Positions 55,340 to 64,000 of a stretch of DNA of 64,000 nt are shown piece after piece. Position 1 is the first letter of the stretch. The number at the start of each line of letters is the position of its first letter. Location: assembly GCF_039544005.1 (NCBI RefSeq), contig NZ_BAABKV010000001.1, positions 2,666,001-2,730,000 on the forward strand. Direction: 5' to 3'. A program made the position numbers and the translations under genes. Source of the stretch: Kitasatospora paranensis (GTDB lineage: Bacteria > Actinomycetota > Actinomycetes > Streptomycetales > Streptomycetaceae). The notes under the pieces are model-generated. The model made no database searches. It saw only the letters and a program-made list of their open reading frames with translations, and was not told the origin of the DNA.

Positions 55340-56293
55340 GTGTCCGCTGTCGCGCCCGACGGCAGGAAGCTGCTCCGCCTGGAGGTCCGCAACAGCGAGA
55401 CCCCCATCGAGCGGAAGCCCGAGTGGATCAAGACCCGGGCGAAGATGGGGCCCGAGTACAACGCGCTCCAGTCGCTGGTGAAGAAGGAAGGGCTGCACAC
55501 GGTCTGCCAGGAGGCCGGCTGCCCGAACATCTTCGAGTGCTGGGAGGACCGTGAGGCGACGTTCCTCATCGGCGGCGACCAGTGCACCCGCCGCTGCGAC
55601 TTCTGTCAGATCGACACCGGCAAGCCCGCCGAGTTCGACCGCGACGAGCCGCGCCGGGTCGCCGAGTCCATCGTGACCATGGACCTGAACTACGCCACCA
55701 TCACCGGTGTCGCCCGTGACGACCTGCCGGACGGCGGCGCCTGGCTGTACGCCGAGACGGTGCGCCAGGTGCACGCGCTGACCGCCGACCGCCAGGCCGG
55801 GCGGACGGGCGTCGAGCTGCTGATCCCGGACTTCAACGCGGTGCCCGAGCAGCTCGCCGAGGTCTTCTCCTCGCGCCCCGAGGTGCTGGCGCACAACGTC
55901 GAGACGGTGCCGCGGATCTTCAAGCGGATCCGCCCGGCGTTCCGCTACGAGCGGTCGCTGGACGTCATCACCCAGGCCCGTGCGGCCGGCCTGGTCACCA
56001 AGTCGAACCTGATCCTGGGCATGGGCGAGACCCGCGAGGAGGTCAGCCAGGCGCTGGCCGACCTGGTGGGCGCCGGCTGCGAGCTGATCACCATCACCCA
56101 GTACCTGCGGCCGTCGCTGCGCCACCACCCGGTCGAGCGCTGGGTGAAGCCGCACGAGTTCGTGGAGCTGCAGCAGGAGGCCGAGGAGCTCGGCTTCGCC
56201 GGTGTGATGTCCGGGCCGCTGGTCCGCTCGTCGTACCGGGCCGGCCGGCTGTACCGGCAGGCGCTGGAGCACCGGGAGCGCACGGCGGTCTGA
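55340..56293 (+). CDS. lipA: Lipoyl synthase LipA
   Basis: 317-residue radical-SAM enzyme that inserts two sulfurs into the octanoyl chain. Both iron-sulfur sites are visible: auxiliary [14 protein letters not shown] (C-x4-C-x5-C) and radical-SAM [10 protein letters not shown] (C-x3-C-x2-C), with the C-terminal RSSYRAG motif whose Ser ligates the auxiliary cluster. GTG 55340 is preceded by TAGGAG. It overlaps in function with lipB just upstream, and a strong hairpin follows. Confidence 0.97.
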   Translation: MSAVAPDGRKLLRLEVRNSETPIERKPEWIKTRAKMGPEYNALQSLVKKEGLHTVCQEAGCPNIFECWEDREATFLIGGDQCTRRCDFCQIDTGKPAEFDRDEPRRVAESIVTMDLNYATITGVARDDLPDGGAWLYAETVRQVHALTADRQAGRTGVELLIPDFNAVPEQLAEVFSSRPEVLAHNVETVPRIFKRIRPAFRYERSLDVITQARAAGLVTKSNLILGMGETREEVSQALADLVGAGCELITITQYLRPSLRHHPVERWVKPHEFVELQQEAEELGFAGVMSGPLVRSSYRAGRLYRQALEHRERTAV

Positions 56294-56312
56294 GGCCGTT
56301 CGGCAGTGCGGA

Positions 56313-56343
56313 GGAAGGCGGCGGTCCCGGACCGCCGCCTTCC
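56313..56343 (+). terminator. Hairpin after lipA
   Basis: GGAAGGCGGCGGTC pairs with GACCGCCGCCTTCC around a three-base loop, 19 bases after the lipA stop. It should end the lipB-lipA transcript. Confidence 0.75.
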
Positions 56344-56467
56344 GGCGTTCCGCCTTGCCGTTGCGCGGCTTTCATGCGACTTTGACGGGCAGGTCACCGA
56401 TCGGTAACACCACCGGGGGATGCTGACGGAGTCGGCGTCCACCCGGTCATGAGGGGAGCTGTTGAGC

Positions 56468-56710
56468 ATGGGGGCAGTGAGCGGAGTACCGCGCGGCCTG
56501 GTCCCGACCCGGATGCGGTCGGTGGGCGGTGCGCTGCGGTACGCCGAGAGCGTGCTGCTGGCCGGCGGCCAGCGGCAGGCCCGCAGGAACGCCTGGGCGG
56601 CGGTCTGCGAGAACCGCCGGCACGCGGCCGAGCGCGAGCTCGACGGCAGCGGTGACGGGGCTCACGGCGGGGCCCCGGACCCTGCGGTGGTCGGCCGCCG
56701 GCACGCCTGA
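56468..56710 (+). CDS. Small basic hypothetical protein
   Basis: 80 residues beginning MGAVSGVPRGLVPTRMRSVGGA, rich in Arg, Ala and Gly, with a helix RYAESVLLAGGQRQARRNAWAAV. AGGGGAGC lies just before an in-frame TTG/ATG pair (56462/56468). Its location between lipA and the DUF4191 gene matches a short gene annotated in other Streptomyces genomes, as far as I recall. No domain is recognised, and coding potential rests on position, codon bias and the ribosome-binding site only. Confidence 0.5.
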   Translation: MGAVSGVPRGLVPTRMRSVGGALRYAESVLLAGGQRQARRNAWAAVCENRRHAAERELDGSGDGAHGGAPDPAVVGRRHA

Positions 56711-56780
56711 GCGGCCGCACCGGCGGTGTCGGGGCCACCGCCCTTGGATATACCGCCCCCCGCCACGTACCATGAGCGTC

Positions 56781-57470
56781 ATGGCGAGGGAAACATCCGA
56801 GAACCCCGGACGGCTGAAGCAGATCCGTCTGGCATACACCATGACCAAGAAGGTCGACACCAAGATCGGCCTGATCATCGCAGGCGTCGGCCTCATCACC
56901 TTCGGCGTGTTCCTCGCCATCGGCTTTGCGATCGGCCACCCCATCTACCTGGGGATCCTCGGCTTCGTCGTGGGCTTCCTGGCGATGGCCGTGGTCTTCG
57001 GACGCCGGGCCGAGCGGGCCGCCTTCGGGCAGATGGAGGGCCAGCCGGGCGCGGTCGCGGCGGTGCTGAACAACATCCGGCGCGGCTGGAACGCCAACCC
57101 GACGCCGGTGGCGGTCACCCGCAACCAGGACGCGGTCTACCGCGCCGTGGGCCGGCCGGGCATCGCCCTGATCGGCGAGGGCAACCCGAACCGGGTGCGC
57201 CCGCTGCTGGCGGCCGAGAAGAAGAAGATGGCGCGCGTGGTCGGCGACGTCCCGGTGCACGACATCATGGTCGGCGACGGCCAGGGCGAGGTCCCGCTGA
57301 AGAAGCTCCAGGTGCACCTGATGCGCCTGCCGCGCTCGATCACGCCCGCCCAGGTCACCGAGACCAACGACCGGCTGCGGGCGCTGGGCGACCTGCTCTC
57401 GAAGGCGCCGATCCCCAAGGGCCCGATGCCCAAGGGTGCCCGGATGCCCAAGGGCGGCCAGGTCCGCTGA
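56781..57470 (+). CDS. DUF4191 family membrane protein
   Basis: 229 residues beginning MARETSENPGRLKQIRLAYTMTKKVD, the conserved start of DUF4191. Two adjacent membrane helices follow (about 35-55 and 58-78), then a cytosolic domain with FGRRAERAAFGQMEGQPGAVAAVL and AEKKKMARVVGDVPVH, and a repetitive Pro-Lys-Gly tail (PIPKGPMPKGARMPKGG). Actinobacterial, function unknown, regularly placed beside lipA and glnA. An ATG three codons upstream is possible. Confidence 0.88.
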   Translation: MARETSENPGRLKQIRLAYTMTKKVDTKIGLIIAGVGLITFGVFLAIGFAIGHPIYLGILGFVVGFLAMAVVFGRRAERAAFGQMEGQPGAVAAVLNNIRRGWNANPTPVAVTRNQDAVYRAVGRPGIALIGEGNPNRVRPLLAAEKKKMARVVGDVPVHDIMVGDGQGEVPLKKLQVHLMRLPRSITPAQVTETNDRLRALGDLLSKAPIPKGPMPKGARMPKGGQVR

Positions 57471-57505
57471 CCCCGCCCCCGGGCGGCCTTCCCTCACGAC
57501 ACACC

Positions 57506-57540
57506 ACGGCCCCGCCGCGATCCTCTCGCGGCGGGGCCGT
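57506..57540. terminator. Bidirectional terminator between the DUF4191 and RDD genes
   Basis: ACGGCCCCGCCGCGA and TCGCGGCGGGGCCGT are perfect 15-base complements around a TCCTC loop, centred between two convergent genes (stops at 57470 and 57564). Confidence 0.85.
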
Positions 57541-57563
57541 TCGACGTCCGGGCCCGGGGCGGG

Positions 57564-58031
57564 TCAGATGCGGATCTCGACCGTGCCGACCGCCTTGTCG
57601 TGCAGGCCGCGGCCGTCGCGGTCCCAGACGGCGGCGGGGACGACCAGGCACAGCAGCAGGGTGCGGAGCAGCACCTGGGGGATGGTGGCGCGGCGGCCGT
57701 CCAGGCGGACGATCCGCAGGCCGAACAGCCGCTTGCCGACGGTCGTGCCGGCGGTGGCGAGCAGCAGCACGGTGACCACGTAGAAGAGCGGGGTGGTCCA
57801 CAGGTTGGCCCCGGCCCGGTCGCCGTGGGAGAGCAGGCCGTACGCGACGAGGCTGCACAGCCAGCCGTCGACGAACAGGGCGCCCAGCCGGCGGCCCGGG
57901 CCCGCGAGGGAACCGGAGCCCTCCTTCGGGAGGCCGAGGCGCTCGCCGCGGTGGCCGAAGTCGGCACCCATCTTCTCGGCGGCCGCCTTCGGGCCGTCGA
58001 TCCACGATCCCAACGCTTCTCTGGTATCCAC
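57564..58031 (-). CDS. RDD-family membrane protein
   Basis: 155 residues. After a soluble start MDTREALGSWIDGPKAAAEKM, the RDD domain begins GPGRRLGALFVDGWLCSLVAYGL (R...D pattern) and has three membrane segments, TTVGKRLFGLRIVRLDGRRATIPQVLLRTLLL, and the ending DRDGRGLHDKAVGTVEIRI (D-x-x-x-R-x-L-H-D-K-x-x-x-T). The family has unknown or transport-related function. GTG at 58031 is the likely start. Shares a 259-base divergent gap with glnA. Confidence 0.87.
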   Translation of the reverse strand: MDTREALGSWIDGPKAAAEKMGADFGHRGERLGLPKEGSGSLAGPGRRLGALFVDGWLCSLVAYGLLSHGDRAGANLWTTPLFYVVTVLLLATAGTTVGKRLFGLRIVRLDGRRATIPQVLLRTLLLCLVVPAAVWDRDGRGLHDKAVGTVEIRI

Positions 58032-58205
58032 GAAATCCACAGTATCCGGGCGTTCCGGGCGATCTTCGGCGGCCTCCCCCGACGGGGTGAACCGTGTCGC
58101 CACGAGAGGGACAAGTGGTCCAGACCACTCGCCGCCCACCCCCGGCCAGGGCGGGGCGATTTGCCCGAAACCGTACGTGTTTGCCGCCCCCGTCGGCGCG
58201 CCCGG

Positions 58206-58243
58206 TTAACATGCAGGAAACGAACGAGTCACCAATCGGAAAC
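58206..58243 (+). promoter_or_regulatory. GlnR box upstream of glnA
   Basis: The segment reads TTAAC-n6-GAAAC-n6-GTCAC-n6-GAAAC, an exact fit to the actinobacterial GlnR double-site consensus gTnAc-n6-GaAAc repeated twice with 6-base spacers. It ends 47 bases before the glnA start. GlnR activates glnA under nitrogen limitation in Streptomyces, so this gene is the nitrogen-regulated glutamine synthetase. Confidence 0.9.
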
Positions 58244-58290
58244 GGGCGGCTCCTACCGTGAGGCCGATACCCGCTCGCTGAGGAGGATCG

Positions 58291-59706
58291 ATGTTCACCA
58301 ACGCCGACGAGGTCAAGCAGTACATCGCCGACAACGACATCAAGTTCGTCGATGTCCGGTTCTGCGACCTGCCGGGCGTCCTGCAGCACTTCGCCGTGCC
58401 CGCATCGACCTTCGATCCGTCCGAGACGCTGATGTTCGACGGCTCGTCGATCCGCGGCTTCCAGGCCATCCACGAGTCCGACATGGCGCTCGTCCCGGAC
58501 CTGGCGACCGCGCGGCTCGACCCGTTCCGCACCGAGAAGCACCTGAACATCAACTTCTTCATCCAGGACCCGATCACGGGTGAGGCCTACAGCCGCGACC
58601 CGCGCAACGTCGCCCGGAAGGCCGAGGCCTACCTCGCCTCGTCCGGCATCGCCGACACCGCGTACTTCGGCCCCGAGGCCGAGTTCTACGTGTTCGACGA
58701 GGTCCGCTACGAGACCAGCGCGAACGCCTCGTACTACCACATCGACTCGATCGCGGGCGCCTGGAACACCGGCCGGGTGGAGGAGGGCGGCAACCGCGGC
58801 TACAAGGTCAAGTACAAGGGCGGCTACTTCCCCGTCCCGCCGGTCGACCACTTCGCCGACCTGCGCGCCGAGATGTCGCTGGAGCTCGCCGCCGGCGGCC
58901 TCCAGGTGGAGCGCCAGCACCACGAGGTCGGCACGGCCGGCCAGGCGGAGATCAACTACAAGTTCAACACCCTGCTGCACGCCGCCGACGACCTGATGCT
59001 GTTCAAGTACATCATCAAGAACGTCGCCTGGCGGAACGGCAAGACCGCGACCTTCATGCCCAAGCCGATCTTCGGCGACAACGGCTCCGGCATGCACGTG
59101 CACCAGTCGCTGTGGACGAGCGGCTCGCCGCTCTTCTACGACGAGCAGGGCTACGCGGGTCTGTCCGACACCGCCCGCTACTACATCGGCGGCCTGCTGC
59201 GGCACGCACCCTCGCTGCTCGCCTTCACCAACCCGTCGGTGAACTCGTACCACCGCCTCGTCCCCGGCTTCGAGGCACCGGTCAACCTGGTCTACTCGCA
59301 GCGCAACCGCTCGGCCGCGATCCGCATCCCGATCACCGGCTCCAACGCCAAGGCCAAGCGCATCGAGTTCCGCGCGCCCGACCCGTCCTCCAACCCGTAC
59401 CTGGCCTTCTCGGCCATGCTGATGGCCGGCCTGGACGGCATCAAGAACAAGATCGAGCCGCTGGAGCCGGTCGACAAGGACCTGTACGAGCTCGCGCCCG
59501 ACGAGCACTCCGCGGTGCCGCAGGTGCCGTCCTCGCTGCCGGCCGTGCTGGAGGCGCTGGAGGCCGACCACGAGTACCTGCTCGCCGGCGGCGTGTTCAC
59601 CCCCGACCTGATCGAGACCTGGATCGACTTCAAGCGCACCAACGAGATCGCCCCGATCTCGCTGCGGCCGCACCCGCACGAGTTCGAGCTGTACTTCGAC
59701 CTGTAG
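58291..59706 (+). CDS. glnA: Glutamine synthetase type I (GSI-beta)
   Basis: 471 residues. Seen: [64 protein letters not shown]-like [32 protein letters not shown] (latch and ATP/ammonia site), NRSAAIRIP, and [28 protein letters not shown] (Tyr about residue 399) is the adenylylation site typical of GSI-beta, so activity is expected to be controlled by GlnE. The 25-residue insert typical of GSI-beta is present (GYFPVPPVD region). AGGAGG lies four bases before the ATG. Confidence 0.97.
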   Translation: MFTNADEVKQYIADNDIKFVDVRFCDLPGVLQHFAVPASTFDPSETLMFDGSSIRGFQAIHESDMALVPDLATARLDPFRTEKHLNINFFIQDPITGEAYSRDPRNVARKAEAYLASSGIADTAYFGPEAEFYVFDEVRYETSANASYYHIDSIAGAWNTGRVEEGGNRGYKVKYKGGYFPVPPVDHFADLRAEMSLELAAGGLQVERQHHEVGTAGQAEINYKFNTLLHAADDLMLFKYIIKNVAWRNGKTATFMPKPIFGDNGSGMHVHQSLWTSGSPLFYDEQGYAGLSDTARYYIGGLLRHAPSLLAFTNPSVNSYHRLVPGFEAPVNLVYSQRNRSAAIRIPITGSNAKAKRIEFRAPDPSSNPYLAFSAMLMAGLDGIKNKIEPLEPVDKDLYELAPDEHSAVPQVPSSLPAVLEALEADHEYLLAGGVFTPDLIETWIDFKRTNEIAPISLRPHPHEFELYFDL

Positions 59707-59747
59707 GACCCCTCCGGCCTGCGGGGACGCAGGTCGAAAGGCTGCTG

Positions 59748-59782
59748 CCTCCGCAGGCCGGCGAACTGCCGGCCTGCGGAGG
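59748..59782 (+). terminator. Terminator after glnA
   Basis: CCTCCGCAGGCCGGC is perfectly complementary to GCCGGCCTGCGGAGG with a GAACT loop, 41 bases after the glnA stop. The sequence just before it also contains a weaker GCCTGCGG/CGCAGG pairing that could compete. Confidence 0.8.
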
Positions 59783-59863
59783 CGTGTCCGGGCGACGACA
59801 TGCACCCCCGGCGGCGTCGGCCCAGGGTCGGATCACCACCGGCCTGCAGCACAAGGGGACCGC

Positions 59864-61365
59864 GTGCCCGAGATCGAGTCCGCGCCCGCCTCCCTCGTCA
59901 CCCCCGACACCGTGAAGACCACCGCCGGCACCTTCGAGTTCGCCGACGGGCTGCCGACCGAGGAGACCGCGGCGGCGGTGTACGCGCAGCTGGACCGGAT
60001 GCACGGCATCGAGGCCTACCGGGCCGGGCTGCCGGCGGTGTCGCTGTGGGCGATGCGCAGGGCGATGCTGGCGGCCGGGGTGGCCGACGGGGACGTCCCG
60101 CTCTTCTCCGAGCTGATGGACAGCCGGTCGCTTTTCCTGACCGCCAACGCGGACACCGTCTACTTCTTCACCTTCCTCGACCTCTCCGCCGGGCCGCTGG
60201 TGGTCGACGTCCCCGGACCGGACCGCGGCCAGGGCGGCCGGTACCTGTTCGCCGGCCCCGGGTACGAGGGCCCGCTGCCCGAGGGCGGCGTGTCCGTGCA
60301 CCGGGTCCGCACGAGCCGGGTGTGGCTGCTGGGCCGTTGCTTCCTGGAGGACGGCGACCCGGCCCCGGCCGCCCGCCGGATCCGCGAACAGCTGAGGATC
60401 ACGCCCTGCACCCCCGGCGGCCACGGCACCTCCGTCGCCTCCTTCCTGCTCGGCCGGGCCGCGCTCGCCGAGCCCACCGGGCCGCGCCCGCCCCGGTTCG
60501 TCGAGGGCAGCGGCCTGGTGATCAACACCGTCGCGCCGGTGGACGCCTCCTTCTTCACCCTGCTCGACGAGGCCCTTCAGGCCGAGAGCGCCGGTGCCCT
60601 CGATCCCGAGGTGGCCGCACCGATCGCGGCCGTCGGCATCGTCCACGGCCGCCCCTTCGAGCCGGACGCCGCCCGGCAGGAGGTCCTGGCGGACGCCGCC
60701 GCGACCGCCAACGCCTATGTGCGCACGGTGGCGATGCGCCCGCGCGCCGCCGAGGGCTTCGACTTCTACCCGGGCAGCGGCTCCCGCTGGACCTCGCCGC
60801 TCTTCAGCGGCGGCTTCGACTTCCAGGCGGCGCCGCCGCTGGTCACCCGCGACGGCCTCCAGCCGTTCCCCGACCGCGGTGCCAAGCACCTCAACGCCCG
60901 GGCCGCCTTCTTCTACCTGGCCACCGGCATCACCCCGGCGATGTGCATGAACCTCCCCGGATCGGCTCGCAGTACGTCGGGACCACCCTGGACGCCACCG
61001 GAGCCCCGCTGGACGGCGACCGGACCTACCGGCTGGTGCTGCCGCCGGACATCCCCGCCGAGAAATTCTGGTCGATCACCCTGTACGACACCCGGACGCG
61101 CTCCATGCTCGCCACCGACCAGCGCTTCCCCCGCGCCGGTTCGCAGTCCTGCCCGACCCCGGCGGCCGTCCCCGACAAGGACGGCTCCACCAGCCTGTGC
61201 TTCGCCCCCTCCCGCCCGGACGGCGTGCCCGAGGGCAACTGGGTGCAGACCCTGCCCGGCCGCAACTGGTTCGCCCTCCTGCGCTTCTACAACCCGCTGC
61301 CCGCCTGCTTCGACAAGTCCTGGCGCCCCGGCGAGATCGAACCCGTCTCCCCCGCGAACGCCTGA
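59864..61365 (+). CDS. DUF1254/DUF1214 domain protein; frame broken once
   Basis: About 500 residues after adding a C to CCCC 60955-60958 (MNLPRIGSQYVGTTLDATGAPL). The N-terminal DUF1254 part has LTANADTVYFFTFLDLSAGPLVVDVPG, and the C-terminal DUF1214 part has YRLVLPPDIPAEKFWSITLYDTRTRSMLATDQRF and PEGNWVQTLPGRNWFALLRFYNP, the conserved endings of this family. No signal peptide is evident, although many relatives are secreted. Biochemical function unknown. Confidence 0.87.
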
Positions 61366-61408
61366 ACCGCCGCCGCCCAGGAGGAACACACCGGCTGCGG
61401 GGCCGTCC

Positions 61409-62868
61409 TCAGCGGGGCGGGGGCGCGGGCGGCAGGGTGACGGTGAACGCGGCGCCGCCCTCCGGGCCGTGGCCCCGCACCGCGACCGAGCCGCCGAGCA
61501 GGCCGGCCAGGCGGTGGGCGATGGCCAGGCCCAGGCCGCTGCCGACCGGGCGGACGGACCGGTAGCGCTCGTGCAGCGCACCGCTGTCGAAGGCGACCCG
61601 GACGTCGTCGTCGGTGAGGCCGGGGCCGCCGTCGCGGACCTCCAGCCGGGCTCCGCCGCCGTCGGCCGGACGGACGGCCAGCACCACCGGCCGCCCGGCG
61701 GGCGTGACCCGCAGCGCGTTCTGCACCAGCCCGTCGATCAGCTGCCTGACCCGGAAGGCGTCCGTGGCCACGACCACCGCCTCCGGCTCCTGCTCCGGCT
61801 CCTGCGGCGCCCCGGACGGCCGCGGCGGCTCGCACCGCAGCCCGACGCCGTGGCGGGCCGCGGGCTCGGCCCAGAACGCGGCCGCCTCGGCGACCAGGGC
61901 GGTGAGGTCGGTGGCGGCGGTCTCCAGCCGGAAGTCGTCGGCCTCCAGCCGCGCCAGGTCCAGCAGGTCGCCGAGGAAGCGGTCCAGCCGCTGGGTCTCG
62001 CCGGCCAGGATCCGCCCGACCTCGGGGAGCCGTTCGGGCTCGATCATGCCGTCCGCGAGCGCCTCGGCGTAACCGCGCAACGCCGTCAGCGGCGTGCGCA
62101 GCTCGTGCGAGACCGACAGCAGGAACTCGCGCTGGCGGTTCTCGCTGTGCACCAGCGAGCCGTCCAGGACGTTGAGCGCATGGCCGATCTCCGCGGCCTC
62201 GCGCGGCCCGTCCACCCCGGCCCGTACGCCGCGTTCGCCGTCGGCGAGCCGGTGCGCGACCCGCGCCGCCGCGACCAGCGGGCGGGCGATCCGGCGGGCC
62301 AGCAGCCCCCGGCCAGGGCCGCGCCCACCATGCCCACGACCAGCGGCAGCAGCGTGTTGCGGCGGATCCGGTCGGTGTCCCGCGCGACGACCGCGTACGG
62401 CTCGGTGAGCACCACGGCGCCGCCGCGCGGTCCCGGCCGCCCCACCAGCAGCACCTCCTCGCCGCCCAGCACGCCCCGGGTGTCGACCGGCCGCCCGGCC
62501 AGCAGGTCGGCCCTGGACGCCAGGTCGACGGCCGGGGTCGCGGCCCCGGCGATCGCGCCGTCCGCGCCGAGGACGGCCAGCCGCTCGCCGTTCGGGCCGC
62601 CCAGCGCCTGGGCGCCGTCGAAGAGCGGCTGCGACAGGTCGGGCATCCGGCTGAGCAGCGTGGCCTGCCGCCCCAGCCGGTCGCGCTCGCGCTGCTCGGT
62701 GCCGTGCGCGGCGGTCTGCCAGGCGATCAGCCCGGTCAGCGCCACCGCGAGCGCCGCCACGGCCGTGGTCAGCAGCACGATGTTGCGGGCCAGCGACCCG
62801 CGGCGGTGCGGAGCCGGGCGCCCCTCGGAGACCGGACGCCCCTCTGCCGCCGGGTGCCGCTCGGTCAT
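61409..62868 (-). CDS. Sensor histidine kinase; frame broken once
   Basis: About 486 residues after adding one base to the CCCCC run at 62306-62310 (GGGGG in the gene), which gives LAGGLLARRIARPLVAAARVAHRLADG. First membrane helix at about 28-50, periplasmic sensor domain to about 160, second helix about 165-185, HAMP-like linker, HisKA with FLLSVSHELRTPLTALRGYAEA (phospho-His), then HATPase motifs VQNALRVTPAG (N box), VRDGGPGLTDDDV (G1) and GSGLGLAIAHRLAGLLGGSV (G2). Its ATG overlaps the response-regulator stop (ATGA on the reverse strand), so the pair is co-translated. Signal unknown. Confidence 0.9.
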
Positions 62869-63551
62869 GCGTCGGTGTCCGCGGCGCTGTAGCCGACCCC
62901 GCGGACGGTACGGATCGGGCTGGCGTCCCCGAGTTTGGCGCGCAACTGGGAGACGAAGACGTCGACCATCCGGGTGTCGCGGTACCGCGGGTAGCCCCAC
63001 ACCTGGGCGAGCAGCTGCTCGCGGGTGAAGACCTGCCCGGGGTGGCGCAGCAGGTGCGCGATCAGGTTGAACTCGGTGGCGGTGAGCTCCACCGGCACGC
63101 CGTCCCGCCGCACGGTGCGGCTGACCGGGTCGACGCCGATCCGGCCCACCGCGGCCGCCGGCGCACCGGGCGGGCCGGCGGACCGGCGCAGCACCGTCCT
63201 GACCCGGGCCACCAGCTCCCGCGGCGAGAACGGTTTGGTCAGGTAGTCGTCGGCCCCCAGCTCCAGGCCGAGGATCCGGTCGGCCTCCTCGCCGCGCGCG
63301 GTCACCAGCAGGACCGGCGTCCAGTCACCGGCGTCGCGCAGCGCCCGGCAGAACGCGATGCCGTCCAGGCCCGGCAGGCCGATGTCCAGCACGATCGCCA
63401 CCGGATGCATCCGCCGGGCCGCGGCCAGCCCGGCGAGCCCGTCCGTCTCCACGTGCACGCCGAAGCCCTCACGGGCCAGGTAGAGCCGCTGGACGTCGGC
63501 GATGTGGGCCTCGTCCTCGACGACCAGCACGAGACCCCTGGATTCCGTCAT
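62865..63551 (-). CDS. OmpR/PhoB-family response regulator
   Basis: 228 residues. Receiver domain with VEDEAHIADVQRLYLAREGF, IVLDIGLPGLDG (phospho-Asp), LLVTARGEE and YLTKPFSPRELVARVRTVL (conserved Lys). The DNA-binding winged helix has LTATEFNLIAHLLRHPGQVFTREQLLAQVWG and DTRMVDVFVSQLRAKLGD, ending TVRGVGYSA. Divergent from the MMPL transporter gene, which is therefore a likely target of the two-component system. Confidence 0.94.
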   Translation of the reverse strand: MTESRGLVLVVEDEAHIADVQRLYLAREGFGVHVETDGLAGLAAARRMHPVAIVLDIGLPGLDGIAFCRALRDAGDWTPVLLVTARGEEADRILGLELGADDYLTKPFSPRELVARVRTVLRRSAGPPGAPAAAVGRIGVDPVSRTVRRDGVPVELTATEFNLIAHLLRHPGQVFTREQLLAQVWGYPRYRDTRMVDVFVSQLRAKLGDASPIRTVRGVGYSAADTDA

Positions 63552-63721
63552 GGCCGCCTCTCCTCCCGCGCCGCCGCGCCGTACGCCGGGTGCGCCGCGC
63601 GTCGGCGCACGGCCGATGCTAACCAGGTCCGACGCGGTGCCCGGGGCGCGGGCCGGGCGTCCGTACACTCCCCGAACACTGCGCCAACCTGGCCCTTACA
63701 GGCCTCGCCCAGGGTGGGGCC

Positions 63722-64000
63722 ATGAAATCCGAATCGGGCGAACGCCCCGGACTGCTGCACCGGACGGGCCGCTGGTGCGCCCGGCACGCCTGGCGCACCG
63801 TCGCCGCCTGGGTCCTCCTGCTGGTCGCCGTCGGCGTGGCCGACGCGCGGTGGGGCGGCACCTACGCGGACAGCTTCTCGCTGCCCGGCACCGGCACCCA
63901 GACCGGCACCGACCTGCTCAAGGCGCACGGCAGCGCCGGCGTCGGCGGGATCACCGCGCCGGTCGTGATCCGCTCCGACGATGGGGCGCTGACGGACCAC
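63722..64000 (+). CDS. MMPL-family transporter, N-terminal fragment
   Basis: The first 93 codons of a gene that runs off the right edge. After MKSESGERPGLLHRTGRWCARHAW there is a first membrane helix (about 25-41, TVAAWVLLLVAVGVADARW) and the start of the large extracellular loop with YADSFSLPGTGTQTGTDLL, a motif typical of actinobacterial MMPL/RND lipid or drug transporters. The substrate cannot be inferred. Its promoter lies in the 170-base gap shared with the response regulator. Confidence 0.85.
   Translation, partial: MKSESGERPGLLHRTGRWCARHAWRTVAAWVLLLVAVGVADARWGGTYADSFSLPGTGTQTGTDLLKAHGSAGVGGITAPVVIRSDDGALTDH

Noticed and set aside
61365-63028. Continuation of the DUF1254 reading frame into a product above 1,000 residues
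   Set aside because: It results from one missing C at about 60955-60958. The corrected frame stops at 61365 with a family-typical C-terminus, and the rest is the antisense of the histidine kinase.

Overview
This is high-GC actinobacterial DNA, almost certainly a Streptomycetaceae chromosome (Streptomyces or Kitasatospora). The evidence is strong third-position G/C bias, many GTG starts, and a typical Streptomyces gene order. No rRNA, tRNA, CRISPR array, integrase or transposase was seen.

Layout. Positions 1-14,383 and about 43,500-64,000 are chromosomal housekeeping. The left part holds an AsnC/Lrp regulator fragment, a quinone-type oxidoreductase, nadA, a pspA pair, cobU-cobT-cobS, pepA, lpd and sucB. 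The right part holds a TIGR01777 epimerase, an FAD oxidoreductase, a TPR-type regulator, a 3-hydroxybutyrate dehydrogenase-like gene with an MHS transporter and a PucR-type regulator, lipB-lipA, a DUF4191 gene, an RDD gene, glnA with a textbook GlnR box, a DUF1254/DUF1214 protein, a two-component system and a truncated MMPL transporter.

Between them, at about 14.4-43.5 kb, lies a 29-kb gene cluster that looks like a biosynthetic locus with no PKS, NRPS, terpene or obvious RiPP core. It has three tightly packed forward blocks. Block A: Gfo/Idh/MocA oxidoreductase, two ATP-grasp ligases, MFS exporter, then a reverse EamA transporter, a forward trpF and a reverse MocR-type regulator. Block B: UDP-sugar 6-dehydrogenase, trpD, trpC, trpB, trpA, two DegT aminotransferases, a TIM-barrel isomerase, an M20 amidohydrolase, an Ldh-family oxidoreductase, a Gfo/Idh protein with an extra C-terminal domain, and a B3/B4 (tRNA-editing-type) protein. 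Block C: trpE, trpG, a PaaK-type adenylating enzyme, a BacA-like prephenate decarboxylase homologue, an amidohydrolase, an MFS exporter, an iron-sulfur flavoprotein and an AroQ/PchB-type protein. Together these encode a complete private anthranilate-to-tryptophan pathway, a second chorismate/prephenate branch, an amino-sugar-uronate gene set without a glycosyltransferase, and carboxylate-amine ligases. My inference is that the locus makes a small pseudopeptide-like or amino-acid-type antimetabolite joined by ATP-grasp ligases. The product is unknown.

Sequence quality. At 24 places a gene changes frame, and every one is restored by adding a single G or C, usually in a G/C run. With those corrections every affected gene has a length divisible by three and a full-length product. 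These are treated here as sequencing errors, in housekeeping genes as well as in the cluster, not as pseudogenes.
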